Shown piece after piece: positions 9,774 through 24,900 of a stretch of DNA of 64,000 nucleotides. Source of the DNA: Sebastes aleutianus. Lineage: Eukaryota; Chordata; Actinopteri; Perciformes; Sebastidae. The notes beneath the pieces are model-generated. The model was not told the origin of the DNA. It did no database searches and saw only the letters and a program-made list of their open reading frames with translations. The position numbers and the translations under genes are program-made. The stretch covers positions 19,086,626-19,150,625 of the forward strand of contig CAKAKS010000062.1 in assembly GCA_916700875.1 (NCBI GenBank), in the 5' to 3' direction. Position 1 is the first letter of the stretch; each line of letters opens with the position of its first letter.

Positions 9774-12700
9774 AGTGTGATCCAAGCCATGTACCTCCTA
9801 TTTAATCTATATATAATCATAACCTGTATTTGCTATATCACGTGAGGGGCATTTGGACTCTGAAGCACATTTGCAAAAAACCCTCAAGACGTCTAGATTA
9901 AAGAGGTTCAACTGATCCATAAGTAGACTGTACAGCCTGTTGAAGAGCTCAGACTGGGGGAGGGGAGAGCAGCATGGCATTTGTTCACATGGTTAATATT
10001 GAAGAGAATCTTTAAATTTAGGTCAAGTAGTACTTTTTCTTATTGCAGTGGTACTTTTTGGCTGGTGTCTAGCACTTATTATGTTCTAATTTATGCCATT
10101 GGTTTCTGTTACGCCTCAGTTGGTGTGCAGGTCATACCTCTCACAACAGTGATTGACAAAGACTCTAATTAGCTTTGACCCACAGGATCCAGGCAAATGA
10201 CTCTGTATGTATCCTGTTTGAAAATTAGAAAAATAGGAACACTGAATGTGTCAGATGGCACAGCATTAACTTCAGATTAACCTTAACATTCAACAAAGAA
10301 ATCCTACAAATCCTGTAAATCCTCCAAAGAAATTCTGTGGAAACTGTTGATTCAAAATTAACTTAATCTACTGTCCTGTAAGATGGGAAGTTATATATTT
10401 TGCTATGATAAATAGTTAAATGCACCGACATCATTTGACCCTAATATAATAACAACTGTCTTTAATCAACGTAATGGACTTTGTTTATGCTGCTCCTTTT
10501 TCAAAATGCATTATTGCCAAAAGCTTCTGTGGTGGTGTGGTTTTTGAAAGGCTCTGGGAGACTGGGTGATGAGTGTGTAGCATTATAGTTTCAGAGACTA
10601 TTGAGGATGAATTTCAACACAAGTGAAACATTGGCAGACATGGGTGGAAGGCATAGGATAATGGTGCGTCCGCTTTACTGTGGAAGTGTGATTCAGAAAA
10701 TGCAGAAGTGAATCATATCTCCTGAGAAACGGGAAGACGTATTCCAGGCAAGCATCAGCGTCAGCGTCGGAGATGTGTTAAAACTTGTTCAGGCATTCAT
10801 GTTGGAAAATTACATGAATCCAAGTTGTGAAAGTATAAACATCTTTGTTTCACTTAGACTAACTTCTATGGGTGTCACATATTTGCTGTCAGATTTTGTT
10901 TCGTTGATCCATGAATTAGTGGGAAGGATGATATAGTTCAGACAAAATGAGCATTTAAAGAAAAGAAAAAGCTCATCATTGTACCACCTCACAGTTGTTA
11001 TTGTCCAGCTCTCTGAGGTATGATTGGGAGCCTTTTCCAGGATACAGGAAGGGTTCATTGGCTGGATAATGGCTGCAGCTGTATGTATTTGGCGCTGAGT
11101 GTGTCCTGCTAGAAGGTCACTATAAACAACTGTTAAATGGATAAGAATATTCAGTGGAAACATAATGCATATTTTATTAAAATGCACAGGTAGTACAGCA
11201 GTTAGAGTACATTATGTCACTCCCTTCACACCGTTATCACAACAAGAGCAAAACATAAGAGGTCATCATTAGACTGGCTTACTAAACTATAATTATTAAC
11301 CCACTGTGATGACAGGCTGCTAATTATTGTCAATGCAATGCTCTCACTCAGGCGTCAGGGGAGGTCTGGATTTGTCAGCTGTCAGTGGTGCTCACTATAA
11401 GACATCACCTCTTGCACAGATGATATTGAAGCAATGCACCAAAAGTAGCATTCAGTAGGGTTATAGTTTTTACTCCTGGATTCACTCAGTGAGCTTTGTT
11501 TTGTTGAAATGTGCAGAACAGCATACAGGAGCAATGTCATTCAGTGGTATTTGTGTCGGATTTATAATCCAGTCTGTCAGTTGTTCACAGTATCACTGTC
11601 AACACTAAACAGGATTGGTTCAAAGGAATAGTCTTGCCAAATATTGTGTTGTGAAGACTGTGCTTTGAGTCTGCATTTGTTCCAAGATTGAGTTCCCTCA
11701 CTGACGTAAAACAGGACGACAGCCACTGCATCAGGGCGTGTCAGTCACTGTGATGATGATGCATCGCTGAGAAAATTGAACAAATAGACCAACCCTAGGC
11801 TTTAAGAAAAAAAACAAAAGTGGCTGGGTGGAAATCTGCCCCAGCCGTGAATCCTCAGGAGTATACAGTGAACACGGAGGCCCTCTGTCTGACCTACATA
11901 GGAAGTGCTGCTGTTGGCTGATTTGACGATGATGATAGTACAGTATATTGCTCTACTGTTGATAGCTTTGAAATTCTGCCAGTGTATGGTGTTGATAGTT
12001 GTAATATGCAGCAGCAGGTATTACCAGCTTTGTCTTGTTGAGTTTTTAACTTAATTGAGGGTTTTTGTTTTTGCTGTTTTCTTTCCCACAATTAGTGCCA
12101 TATTTATAGTGCTTAAATGAACAGGCTGTTCTGTTCTTCAACAAGTTAATCAAGCACCTTTTTGTTTTCAAATCATGGAGAAAGATGAGTCATCTTCATT
12201 TAGAGAGGTTTTCTCCTAATTATAGTGTGTGCTCCACTCACTTGTGCCAAAAAAACTTGCCTTCAGTTTAATTTAGGACAAAGATGAAGAGTGAGCTGGT
12301 TTGCAACGAGTATAATTTATTAAAGCTTCTGATGCACACAAATAAAAATAATAATATATCCTGCAGATAAGAAGGCAATGCATTTGTAGCTCTGCGCTCG
12401 TCTTCAAGACTACTTTGTGGTGTTTCTCTGTGGGACACAGAAGCCCATTATCTCCACTGTTATTGACGTGAAAGTGGTATTAGCAGCAATGAAGTTTCCA
12501 TAACCCCATCCCTCTGTCCACCAGTCTATCCTGTTACTGGGAGGTGTGGCGCTCGCCTGTCTGGCCCTGGACCTCCTGTTCCTGCTCTTCTATTCCATTT
12601 GTCTGTGCTGCCGGCGGAGCAAAAATGAGGATCAACCCAACGCTGACTGCTGCTGCACGGCCTGGTGTGTCATCATCGCAACACTCGTCTGCAGGTGAGT

Positions 12701-15700
12701 GTAAATACATCATCAGAGTGGTGAGGATTCAGTCCATGTTTCCCAAGCATAGTTACATGTCCTCATCATTTAATACATGTTTGCTTTTATCCTGAAAACT
12801 CATTTCAGAATATCACCAGACAAATTAGTGCAGCTCTCAGAGATCTTCCTCGTGTTTTGATTTGTTTGGGTTTGGCCACCTTCATGCATCCACAATAGTG
12901 GCAAGAGAGGAGAGCGAGACACATCTTGCTGTAGCTCACATGCCGCGTCCTGCTGAACATGTGTTGTAAGATCACAACAGGGTTTTGATGACTTGCCAGA
13001 GAATCAACAAAGAGAAGAGTGATTCATCTTTAAGATGCTTACTGTATGCCATGTCTGCAGATGTATCGTTGATGCTTGCTACTTTGCATTCGCAAACCCA
13101 GAGACAAAGATACCGGAAGAGGCAGGACACCAGTCATCAACTGACCAATATCAGCGAAATATGTAAATTATATGTAAATGAGATGGTCAGCACTTAACAT
13201 GATGCAAAGCTACAGAAAGCTCCTCTGTATCATTAAGACACCAAACCAACCAACAATAAATCCAGGAACATGCAATTGTAAAAAAAATATACTTGCATAT
13301 ATCGGAAATCACCACAATTCACAACACAAAATGATGCCACGGTAAAATGAAATCACATTTCTATAAAACAACTTGGACTTTATAAACCTAAACTGAGCAG
13401 GCAAAACGTACACACAGACTGACAGCCGCACAATTGCATAGGTGAACAAGTTAGTTGTAAATGTTGTTTGTAATGTTGAATGAAAACTGCTGCATACTCA
13501 TCCATTTTGGGTTGTAACAGTCACAAAACAACTCTGCAATCCTGCTGGGACCGTACAGTAGTTATGTGAGGAATTATATTTGTATTTGTGCACACTTAAA
13601 GCACAAAGACTATAGGAGTGTTACATGCATTGGTTTCAATTTTATGCTTTGTTATTTTTATTTTGGAAGTAGATGGTGTGAGAACCGTACCATCTGGATA
13701 TGCTTTCTATCCTTGAACACTGCATTTGCTTCCTGTTTTCCTCATCCTGTTGATGGGCCGCTGGAGAGCCATCACTGTTGATTCAGAGTAGCACAAAGAG
13801 CTCGGGGACCTGATGAGTACAAGAACTGCATTACAATCGCTGTATCTGTGTGTGTGCTTGTACACACGCACAAATGTGTTTTAGTGAAAGCAGGAAAACC
13901 CGATTCGGAGAGATCATACATTTCTTTGTTTTGTTTTTGTTCTTTGATGGGAGTCCATGCTTGGCGTCTTTTCACAAAGGACTGCACCACTATTAATAAT
14001 ATTCATATCATCACAGCAGGGTGGTTGTTTTTGTTTTTGCTGTTTTGACGCTGCTCCTGTTCACCTTTTTTCGAGTGTGAGAGGAAGAGATTACAGTAGC
14101 AGCACTCCAGGAAGCAGGGAAAACCCATTGATTCACTGAGTGCTGTTGGTCTGACTGCTGCTACTTGATAAAATCCACTCTGGCACAGGATGGGGGTTAG
14201 AAAAAAAGACCAACAGCTGCAACACGGGACGAGATATCGGTTCTTGCTTCAAATTGCTTCCAGGGCACAGAAAGAGAGTTTATTTTTTTGTCACTGAAAT
14301 ATACAAAGTAATAATCCCAAATTGCACACAAATAAATTATCAGAATATTGTATTTATAGTTGTTGATGCACCTATAGAAACTGTTTCCCATACAGTTGCC
14401 GCCGGAACTGTTTTTCTGCAACCTGAGGCCTGTCTGTGCAAATGAGAGCTGATCTCCTGCCTCAGTACGGCCTTTGTGAGCCGTAGTGTGGGGTTTGGGG
14501 CATAGCTGGTCCATTCCTCTGGGTTTCCATGGTTCTGTATGGAGTCTTTCTGCTGGAGCTGAAAGGGGCCTGTTGACTGGGGTCTGAACCGACAGGGTTA
14601 ATGTGGAGTTCACACGCCTCTCTCTCCCTGCCTCGCTCGCTCTCTTCTCTGTCTCCTCTCTGTGTCTTTTTTAGCTAATCCCTCCTCCTCCTCACCACCC
14701 TGTCTCCCCACCCTTCCTTTTGTCTCCCCTCAGCGCTGGCATTGCTGTCGGTTTCTATGGGAACGGCGAGACTTGTGATGGAGTGAACCGGCTGACGTAT
14801 TCCCTGCGCCACGCTAACCGCACAATCACTGGGGTGGAGAAGCTGGTAAGGGCGCAAATTATACCAACGTGTTTAATAATTCATCGCCCTTCTGCCACGA
14901 GCATCCCTGGTTTCCCTCCACCCCCACCAGAGCTTTTTACTTCATCTCCATCATGACCTTGTTTGTCCCTGTGCCGGCTCTAGGTATATGAGAGTACATC
15001 CTCATTGAACCAGACGGTAGAGAACAATCTGCAACAGCTTGAGGGCCAGTATGCGAAGCACGCGGACTACCTGTCCATCATCCAAAAGCTGCAGGGCCAG
15101 CTGGACGAGCTGGTCAGACAGATGGTGGAGATCCCCTTCTGGGACAACAGCGACATCTCCCTGGAGGAGCTGGCCGTCACGATTGAGCTGTATGACTGGT
15201 ACAGGTAAGACTGAAATAGTGCAGTCCAAGCAATCATTCAAACAAAGAGTTCCCTACAGAATAATGCAACTCATAATATATTCAGCTCCTGTGTGATGCT
15301 GCAGAGTAAGGGAATGGCAGCAGCAGTGAGCAGCGCAGACAACAACAGACTCATGTGCTACATCTCTTTATTAAACTTTCATTGCAGACACACACTGTTT
15401 CAGTAATTCCCCGGCTTGTGAGGCTGTCGCTCATCTCCGAGTTCACATATTGTCAAAAATCTGAAAGTTACTTGCTGTCTTCCCTGGCGAGACAGTGTTT
15501 GCTGAGTGCTTTGCTGAATTAGGAAGCGCAGATAACAAGGAATGAGTCGTACTTGTTCAGCAGCATATCATTAGGCAGCAGACTTACCAAGAATCTCAAA
15601 CCTGCACTGAGTTTTGGTAGAAAATGTTGAAGAGTTGTAATCCCTCTGGGCTGTATTGAGTTTGCTTACATGTATTCCTAAAATTATAAATAAGTGGGCA

Positions 15701-18700
15701 TGTCTGTAAAGGGGAGACTCGTGGGTACCCATAGAACCCATTTTCATTCACATATCTGGAGGTCAGAGGTCAAGGGACCCCTTTGAAAATGGCCATGCCA
15801 GTTTTTCCTCGTCTAAATTTAACGAAAGTTTGGAGCGTTATTTAACCTCCCTTGCGCCAAGCTAGAATGACATGGTTGGTATCATGGATTTCTAGTTTCA
15901 TATGATGTCAGTATCTTCATTTTTTAGTTTTAAAACTGAGCCAAAACCTCTGAAAGATCCATTTACGGTAAAGAAATTAGTGGCGTTAAAAGGAATTTGC
16001 GTTATTATCGCGTTAACTTTGACAGCCCTACTTAAAAGAAATTCTTCTTTTTTATAAACATGTTTGTTTAGTTAATTGTTTATAGAATAAGATTCTTGCT
16101 TTTATGAGCTTATGAGTTTGATCATTATTGTGCCTGCTGTAAAGATTTCTTCATTAGGAGATGGTATGCTCATGCTGTGCTGCTCTCGGCCATTTGTCGG
16201 TAATGACATTTGTCCTCACAGGTGGCTGGGCTACATAGGCCTGCTACTGTTCGACGTCCTCATCTGCCTTCTGGTGCTGTTTGGCCTCATTCGCAACTCC
16301 AAGGGAACGCTTATCGGGTGAGTCTCATCACGACATCATGGCCACAAGAGCACTTAAGGGAAAATGGTTCTGCCCTGGGAGATTATTTTAGCTGTCGTCA
16401 CAGAATGAGCGGCAATAACATGAAGCCTTCAACTGATCAAGGCCACCTTGTCATTATAGTTTAGTCGGGATGGATTTATGCCCTAAGAAATATCAGCACA
16501 GTCACAATTCATTTAGCATAATAGACTCTGATATCCTCAGTATTTGGCTGATAACTAATGCCAATTTATGATGCACTTAAATCTACAGGTTTGTCCTTAT
16601 ATTTTTGGTTACTGTTTTATATTCAATAGAGCAGCTATAAAAATGCTATTTGCATTTTATAGGCACTAAAAGTCTGCTAAAGAAAACTCTCTTAGATCTC
16701 TCTAGATCTCTTAATGTTTGCCAAGTGTTTCCTTTAATGGTAGATAAGGGCAGAAAAGCTAATATGTAATCAAACAATTAATTTGTACATAGTAACTTAT
16801 GTACACATCGATAGCAATGCTTGTAGTTAATTGCCTTGTATTTAGTATTTTCAACAATACATAGTTCATGCACAATTTCAACACAGCGTTTGGAGATGAG
16901 ATTGATATTTTACGTACAAAAGAAAAACTGCTCCGATGTGATGCATGAGAAGGCTTGACACATCCTAAAGGACCAACCTAATTAGCTTAAACAATATATC
17001 TCCCGCTACGCTGTATGGATTGTTGTTGCACACATGAATAGTACTGCTTCAACACTGCAGGTTAAAGGTACTTAAACTTCTCACCTCCTCCTTTCTCTCT
17101 CTCCAGGGTGTGCTTGTTTGGCGTAGTGGCTCTGGTAATCAGCTGGCTCACCCTGGGGCTGGAGTTGGCCGTCTCTGTGGTAAGTGTCTCCACCAGAGCG
17201 TGATCCTGTTTTCCAGGTAGAGCTGCACAGTTCATTACGGATAATTGGGTAACACGATTTTTGTGTGCTCAGCCAGGGACTGCAGAAATTGGCCTTGGAG
17301 AGGGGCATTTTATTTCTCTAAATCTGTACAGTTGAAGAGTGGAGATGTTGATAACATGTGGCACAGAGTGACAAGAAAAATAGAAACACCTGTATGATGT
17401 AATGTAAGGCAATACAGTAACCTTGCAATAAGTACAACCGCAACGACCCCCTCCTGACATGTTTAAGACATACAAATACTTGTATAATGTAATTATTATA
17501 TCTAACCTATGCTAATATTGTTCCTTTCAAAAGTTTGAGTGCTAGAGGCAAGAAGTCTCCTACTTTACTGAAAAGTACTTGTTAAACAAACGTCTGTTTT
17601 ATAGACATGTCTAATTTCTGGCTGATTGCCGTCCAGTCCCTTCCCTTCTTCCCCCGTCCAAGTGGATGAATTCCCCAATCTAGATTCTGGATATTGTTTA
17701 TCAGAACATTTGTAACGCTACATATTTGATTGATTCACCAGGCATCGTCAGGCTTAGTGTTGTCTGTAAATATTCAACCTGTTATTATTCAACTGTTTGA
17801 TCTTTAGGCTGAGATTTAGTTGAAGACGACAGTCTGATGCCGCTGTGCTGTATGACTGTACTGCTGCAGCCTCCCACTCAAGCAAGCTCAGCTAACTTCT
17901 CCATCAATAGTAACTTGTCACAACATAATTTAGCAATTTACCCCGCTGACAGTCAATATTCATGTTTATTAGTGTCTCAAATCTCAGTGTGAAAGCTTCG
18001 GTTAACCCACTACACAGCAGCTTTTCTGCATTTTTCCGTATCTTTCCATATGTGACAGTGCTTTTCCTTCCCCCAAAAGGGGGTGTGGCCTTGGTGGTGA
18101 CGCAATGCCGGTCTGGACTATAAGCAAAACACATTTTTCATTAAATTGTAGGGTTTTATATTTTTCTCGTCACTCAGTGTTTTCCAGATATGCTTAAGAT
18201 TAATGGTCTTAGGATTAGCATTGTAGCCATAATGTTGCAGCCATTGTTCACAGAAGACCAAAGCAGCTGATTTGTCTGCTTTAAGGAGGACAGAAACGAC
18301 TTTATTGATGCTGGGATTGAGTCAGCCTGTCACGTTGTAAACATGTTTTTACAGCAATAATCAATGACACATGACAGTGCATCTGTTGTTGTGTTGTTAG
18401 CATGCAGTGAAAATATCACTACAACTACATCTTGTTCATTTTTAAGTCTTTTATTTTTCTTGTTTTTTTCCTAGACCTCCAGTGACTTCTGTGTTGCTCC
18501 TGACATGTATGTCACCAAAGTGGCAGACCAGTATGGAGTCATCAAACGAGGTATGAATCACACACAAGTCTCACTCATATGGTACTGAGATTATCATGTT
18601 GTTATGAGTTGGTTTTGTATTCTCTGCTACAACTCTTTAGGAAATGGTGAATATTAGTCATCTCATGTTGTAGAGGACACATTAGCCTGAATAGTTTAAT

Positions 18701-18952
18701 CCCCTCCCCCTTCCTGGTCTCAATGCTCTGATTATTGTGCAGCAGTGAGGCGGCATTGTTCTAAAGAGCGGGGCTGGGTCTCGTCCCATAAAAAAGACTC
18801 TAAAAATGACCCGCCACATCTGCGGCAGGGTCAAGGGGGCAATGATCTGCCTTTTTAAGCAGTACAGAAGCCTCTCTAACACGTTTTGTATTAGTAATTG
18901 CCCAATCTGTGCCATGATGGGATGCATTTAGGGGGGAAAATTAAAGTGCCTC

Positions 18953-18995
<43 letters not shown>

Positions 18996-21900
18996 GCAGA
19001 GTGTATGGGGGAGATAAGAGCAGTGGAGATGAGGATCAGAGAGACATTATGTTTCCTACACCCCTCTTCAGTTCTTAGAAATAAAAATGAGAAGATGGTG
19101 CTTAGAAATACAAATGCCAAGGACTTCCTGCCTACTTGATATGTTTTTTTTTTCAGCTTCACAGTTTGTCATTTTCTGCTATATGGTGATTGCTGAATAG
19201 ACAAACCAAGCTTTTGGTTAGTCAGACGAGAGCATCAGCTGTAAGTGCTGTGATTTCATCTGAACCAAAAGCACCAACCTACTCTCTGCACTATTGTGCT
19301 GCAGCTATGAGGCTGTATTTTCCCCCAGGGCTGATTCGTACAGTGTGGGGGGTTTCTGTTCTATTTTTTCCGCTGTAACACATGTTAACTATTCAACCGT
19401 TAAAAGACATCTATTTATAGTGATATAGCAAATTGAAAAAAAACATATAGCACATAAATACGTCAGCACAGTTGACATTAAGTGATACAAGAACGTCAGT
19501 AGTTCCATCCATTACCAAGAGTCAGACTCCGACAAAGCTGCTCTTCCTGATATTTCTGTGTGTGGGGGTGTAAGCTTGCTCAATATGTACTTCTCTATAC
19601 CGGAAATCCTCCTCTCATCATGAGTTCGCCCAACTGTGTGGGAAAGAAGCTCCTGACACAGCAGTGAGTGGACGTCACTCCCACCATGTGCTGGGTCGGC
19701 GGTGGTGTTCTCACAGCTTGTATTTGTGGACGTTGCCTTTGAGTCACTCGCTGCTGAGGATTTCTCATCGACTCCTACTCACTGCTGTGAGGGTAGCAGC
19801 TGGAGTGGGTTGTAATAGCATTGTGAAAAGTCCAAAACGTTAATTAAAGTCTGTTTTGCTTCCTGGTGTACTGTGAACACGAACACAAGTTTGGTCATGT
19901 TGCAATTATAACAATAACTCCAGAGATGATTAAACAGCTCTTTGGGTTGTTTTGCAGTAAGAAGGGTTATACCTATAAGCCTCTCACTGGCTTTGTGGTC
20001 TGTTGCTGCTGCGTCAAGGGGAAAAACACATTTGTTTATACTATTACAGCACGTGTGAACTTTATTCTTTTGGAGCGTTTCACCTCAGAGCTCAGGATTA
20101 GCTCAGCGGGAGCACAGTTACAGAAGCAGTGGAGCTCTAACAAGGCAGGCAGGGAACACGACGAGACAGAGCTAGAAAACAAAATACAACGTCTCCGTTT
20201 TGGTCTGTTACCTACCATCGCAATGGGCCTCTTTCACAGAGCAGTGACTTGGGGAAGAGAGGGCACAATGCAACATGAAATAAGAAACATCAAGAGACAA
20301 AACTACATTTTTATTAGTGATATAGGAACAAAGCTATGATTAAATGTAATAGAATGGACTTCAGGCTGGGCGAAGTCAAAAATAAATGGTCTATAACCAC
20401 ATGATAAAGCGGTTGTTGTATACTCTGTGAATTAAATACTTGACAAATGAAAGTTACTGCTTATTTTGTCATTTAGCCTAATTAATAACTTGAGTGCAAA
20501 ATGAACATAAACAGTTTCACGTGAATTTATAAAGACAAAAATACATAAAAATGTCTATATATAAACACCGTTTGTTAATGCTATTGATTGGTAAAGTATG
20601 ATGTAAAAACAAAATCCCTCAAAATATTTCACATCAGAGTTTCTGAGAGATTTGAGTTATTATGTGCTTGTTATTATCAATTTAGACAACGTAATTGATT
20701 TCGTCACAATACGATTCCATTGAAAGACAATAAATTATCACGTTGAATTATCGCCCAGCTCTAAATGGACTTTGAATAATAAATGAGGCTTTTGATTGTA
20801 GTATTTAACTCCACTAAAACAGTGTGTACAAATGTCTAACGAGCCTCCATGTCAGCTCTTCTAAATAGTCAAATAGTGTAGGGCTGCAAACTAATGATTA
20901 TTTTCATTATTGATTCATTTGCCAATTATTTTCTCCATTAAACAATTATTTTTTTGGACAATGAAATATGTCACAAGTTAAAGTCCAACGTGAGGTTTTC
21001 AAATGTCACGTTTCATCCAACTAACTATCAATATTTGGGAATTTAAAAGAATCCAATAGCAATATATGGGCTGATAATGGAGATACTATTAATAAAATGA
21101 CCTCAAACCTAGTTTGGCTTTTTTGTACGGAGTCCCCTGTGCAAAGAAAAACATCTATAAAAAATAGTTTGTCCCTGTTGCCATAGAATATCTTAATCAG
21201 TAACGACAGCTACTTTTTGAAGCTTGCTACCTCAGTACACAGCATTTAATATCTATTTATTTAACCTTGATTCAGTCCTCACCATCGAGTACCTGGTGCT
21301 CCTTTTAATGTAGCTTCTAGTAGTGTATTGTGTTGTAATGTAAATATGTTTTAATGTGTCCTGTCTGGATGTGATAAGTTGTGTTATAATGTACAATTTT
21401 TAATAGCAGATTTTGCACATGCAAACCAAAGACAAATTTCTGCACACAAGAAGTAGACAAAGTATTTTCTATTCTATTCTTGTTACTTATTGGCCAACAT
21501 ACACACAGATACTGATATATCTGAAAAAGCTAATACCGGCCAATTTATCTGATTGGGCTATTGGTATTGAAGGTATTTGCATGTGAACTGATGTGGCTCT
21601 GCTAACATATCGTGCTCATACTGTCCTTGTTATTCACAGACATCCTGCAGCACTACCTTAGTTGCAGTTTGGAACGAACGAACCCCTTCCAGCAGGTTTG
21701 TTGCATATTTTATACTCCCATTTGTTTCTGCATGTTTGAGTTTTGAACATGTTAAAGCATTTACCCTTCAGATGAATAAACTGTATGAAGTTTACTAACT
21801 CAATGTGATGCCGATAATACTCAAATCTCAGCATGTTCTCTGCATAATGTATGACCTTGTAATTGGTGAGAATTCAAGTGGGCACAATGAGTCACTCCCA

Positions 21901-24900
21901 TTGCTTCAAAGAAGGACTGTTTTTTTTCCATGTGATAGTACAATACTTCCCATTCTGCCAGCAGGAAAAGTGATGCAGAGCAGCTCTTCCTGTGTGTCCG
22001 TACTGATAGCGTAGCAGAGAATGTGTGTTAGAAGCAAGAGAAGAAGAATGGCACTTTAACTGTGTATCTATAGTTTGCTTTAATGGATCACCTTCAGCAA
22101 ACCACATGAATAAATCAAAACTCTGAGTGCTGCTGAAGCCCAGGCATCTATTGTTAGTAAAGAAAAGGAAGCTATATATCCAGTATATAAGCCTTTCAGC
22201 TCACATCTATAAGGTGCCAGCATGCTTCTGCTAGACGTCCACGTGACCACAAAGGGAGACAAGCGAAGGCACTTGGTAATGATTATAATAATGGGAATGC
22301 TTTAGAGATGTGCCGGGCTGCTGCTACAGTATTCTTACTTCATTTCAGAAGCTCTCCGGGAGCCACAAAGCGTTAGTGGAGATGCAGGATGACGTGTCTG
22401 AACTGCTGCGATCTGCCACCAGAGAGTACAAACAAACTCAGGTATGTTTACTACGCTCTTTACTCGACATGCCACATCACCATAAACACTCCCCACCCCC
22501 CCCCCACCAGGCCACAAGCTGTCCCGTACTATTGTACTGTTTGTGATGACAGAATATCCCAGTGAATGGGACCAAACGAGTGACCTGCAGAGAAGTGGAG
22601 TGCACCTGTCCACATAAAGATCTGCTGACGGCCCACCTGGGACCTGCATTATGTCCATTTAGCTGCATTAGGCTTTCACTGACTGGCCCTTGTCAATACA
22701 GCACAGGGCTATTGTCCAGCGCTGGTCCTTACACTGTGTTGACAGAGGCACAAATGAGAGCTGACATTGGGAATAGAGAGAGGCATATTTCACTTCACAT
22801 ACGCACACAGAGAAATGTGCTGAGGTTGTGGAAATGTTTATATCAGGCTATCAGACGTATTTTCCGTTGGAGCTCTGATGAGAACCGGAGGAAGAAGTCT
22901 ATTCAAACGTATCGCACATTAAAATCTGCACATTCAGCTGGAGCTGCTGTGTGTATATTGAAAGACACTGATGTGTAGAATGGATAATCAATGAATTATA
23001 TAATTATATAATATTAATCACTGTTAAAAATTGTGATTTTCGGTCGTTTTGGTCTCAGTCGACTAAGATTTCTTTAGTCGATTAGTCATTTTTTATGCTT
23101 TTTTTCATGGTGAATGAATTATTTCTAAGAAACTTATGTGCACATCTCTGGTAAACACAAGATTTAAAGTGGTGCTTTTGTGTGATTCTTTGTGGAGAAA
23201 CTCAGTTTTACAGATCTGGTGATGAAATCAACTAATGTATTAGTTGACAAAATCGTACGAGTAAGAATTTCTTTGGTCGAAGACGGCCCTTGTTTCTTAT
23301 TCTTAACTGTTTACAGTCAGGAAACTACCTCTTAGTTGCATTTTCATAATGTAGACAATGAGAATTATACTAATTTAGTGTGTTTTCCACTGTCTTTTTT
23401 GTGGTTGGTCGTGGCATCCAAGCATACACATGTGCCAGAGTTGGATTTCAAGTTAAGTTTCAACATTGCTAAATTTGTGTTTTTTTTCCTCATTAATTCC
23501 AGGGAAATTTAGAGGAGATCCAGGGGATACTGAACACCACAGAGATCAGTCTACATCAGCTCACTGCCCTGGTGGACTGTCGCAGCCTGCACATGGTGAG
23601 AAGGGAGGTTCTTATTAGGGGTGTAACGGTCCACAGAAGTCACGGTTCAGTTCAGATCCTGGTTTAGGAGTCACAGTTCTGTGTGAGTTCAGTACAGCGG
23701 AAAAAAACAAATGCTTAAGGGTCGGTTTATTTAGAACAGACTTACTGGCAACTGAAACAAACACTTCTGTATTACAGTGAACAAACACTTTCTCACATCT
23801 GTGTGATGCCGATGAATGTGCGTTAGATTGTTGGATGTGGAGCAACGCCGACACACCGTCTTCGTCTTAGACACAACTTTCACACCTCTTACCATAGTGT
23901 GACTGACTCACACGCCTATCAGTTTGTTGTGCTAACCTCAGCACACGTTGCAAACGGCGTACCGCTAAACGTTTCCGGCGGAACTCGTGCTTGTGAACTT
24001 TGGTTCCACATTACATGCATCAATCTAGATACCGTGTATTTTGTGTGCGGCTGCGTGCACCAGACCGTGATCCCCGTACCATAACGGTTCGGCTTGAATA
24101 CACAAACTGTTCCAGCCTTAATTCTTCTTGTAGGCTCGCTCCATGTCTGATTTAAAAAAAGGGGCCTGGCGATTGAATTGTTGTGACATCTTCGTAGTGC
24201 AGCTTAGTTGTATAAAGCAACCCCTCTTTTTTTATTCTTGTGCAGCTGGCTACACCTGTCACCATAGATAACATTTGCCTTCCTGTATGCAAGTTCATGT
24301 CCAGTTGACGCTGGCTTTGTACCATTTATGAAGCCAGCTGAATGACAAGTACTTGGCTGTCGCAATGCTTGGGAGGATTGTCGCTCAGTGGCTTCCAAAT
24401 TCCAAGTGCACACGTGCAAGTGAAGCGCTTTCTTTTTGCTCTCTGCTCCGTCTTCTCTCTTCAATATCTTATTATTTCATGAAAATTAGAGTATCTCCAG
24501 TAGAATACCGAATGTGTTTCCGCTGTGCCGTGCATACAGAATGGAGATTCTCAATCATGATATTGTGCTCCTTTTCAAACCTAGATAAAAATGCACCGCC
24601 TTCCTTCTAGCTCGCCATCCCTGAGCTCACTGGTTTGACCTAGTTTAAATGAGAAATCACAGCAGATGCATTTTAAAGACCGTCTCAGAATCCACATGCT
24701 AAAATTAAAGAAGAGTAAAGAAACCAGAAAATATTCACATTTAGACTCTGCAGTCATGCAGACTCTGATCCGGTCATACCTGCCATTATAAAAGTGGTGT
24801 CTCCCCGTTTTTTGCAGGACTTCGTCCAGGCCATGACGGGACTGTGTTATGACGGACTGGAAGGCCTCATCTACCTCGTGCTCTTCTCCTTCATCACTGC

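Noticed and set aside
19866..20339. 157-codon open frame in ttyh3 intron 7
   Set aside because: No recognisable domain; it sits in an intron next to repeat debris and shows no splice or start signals that stand out.
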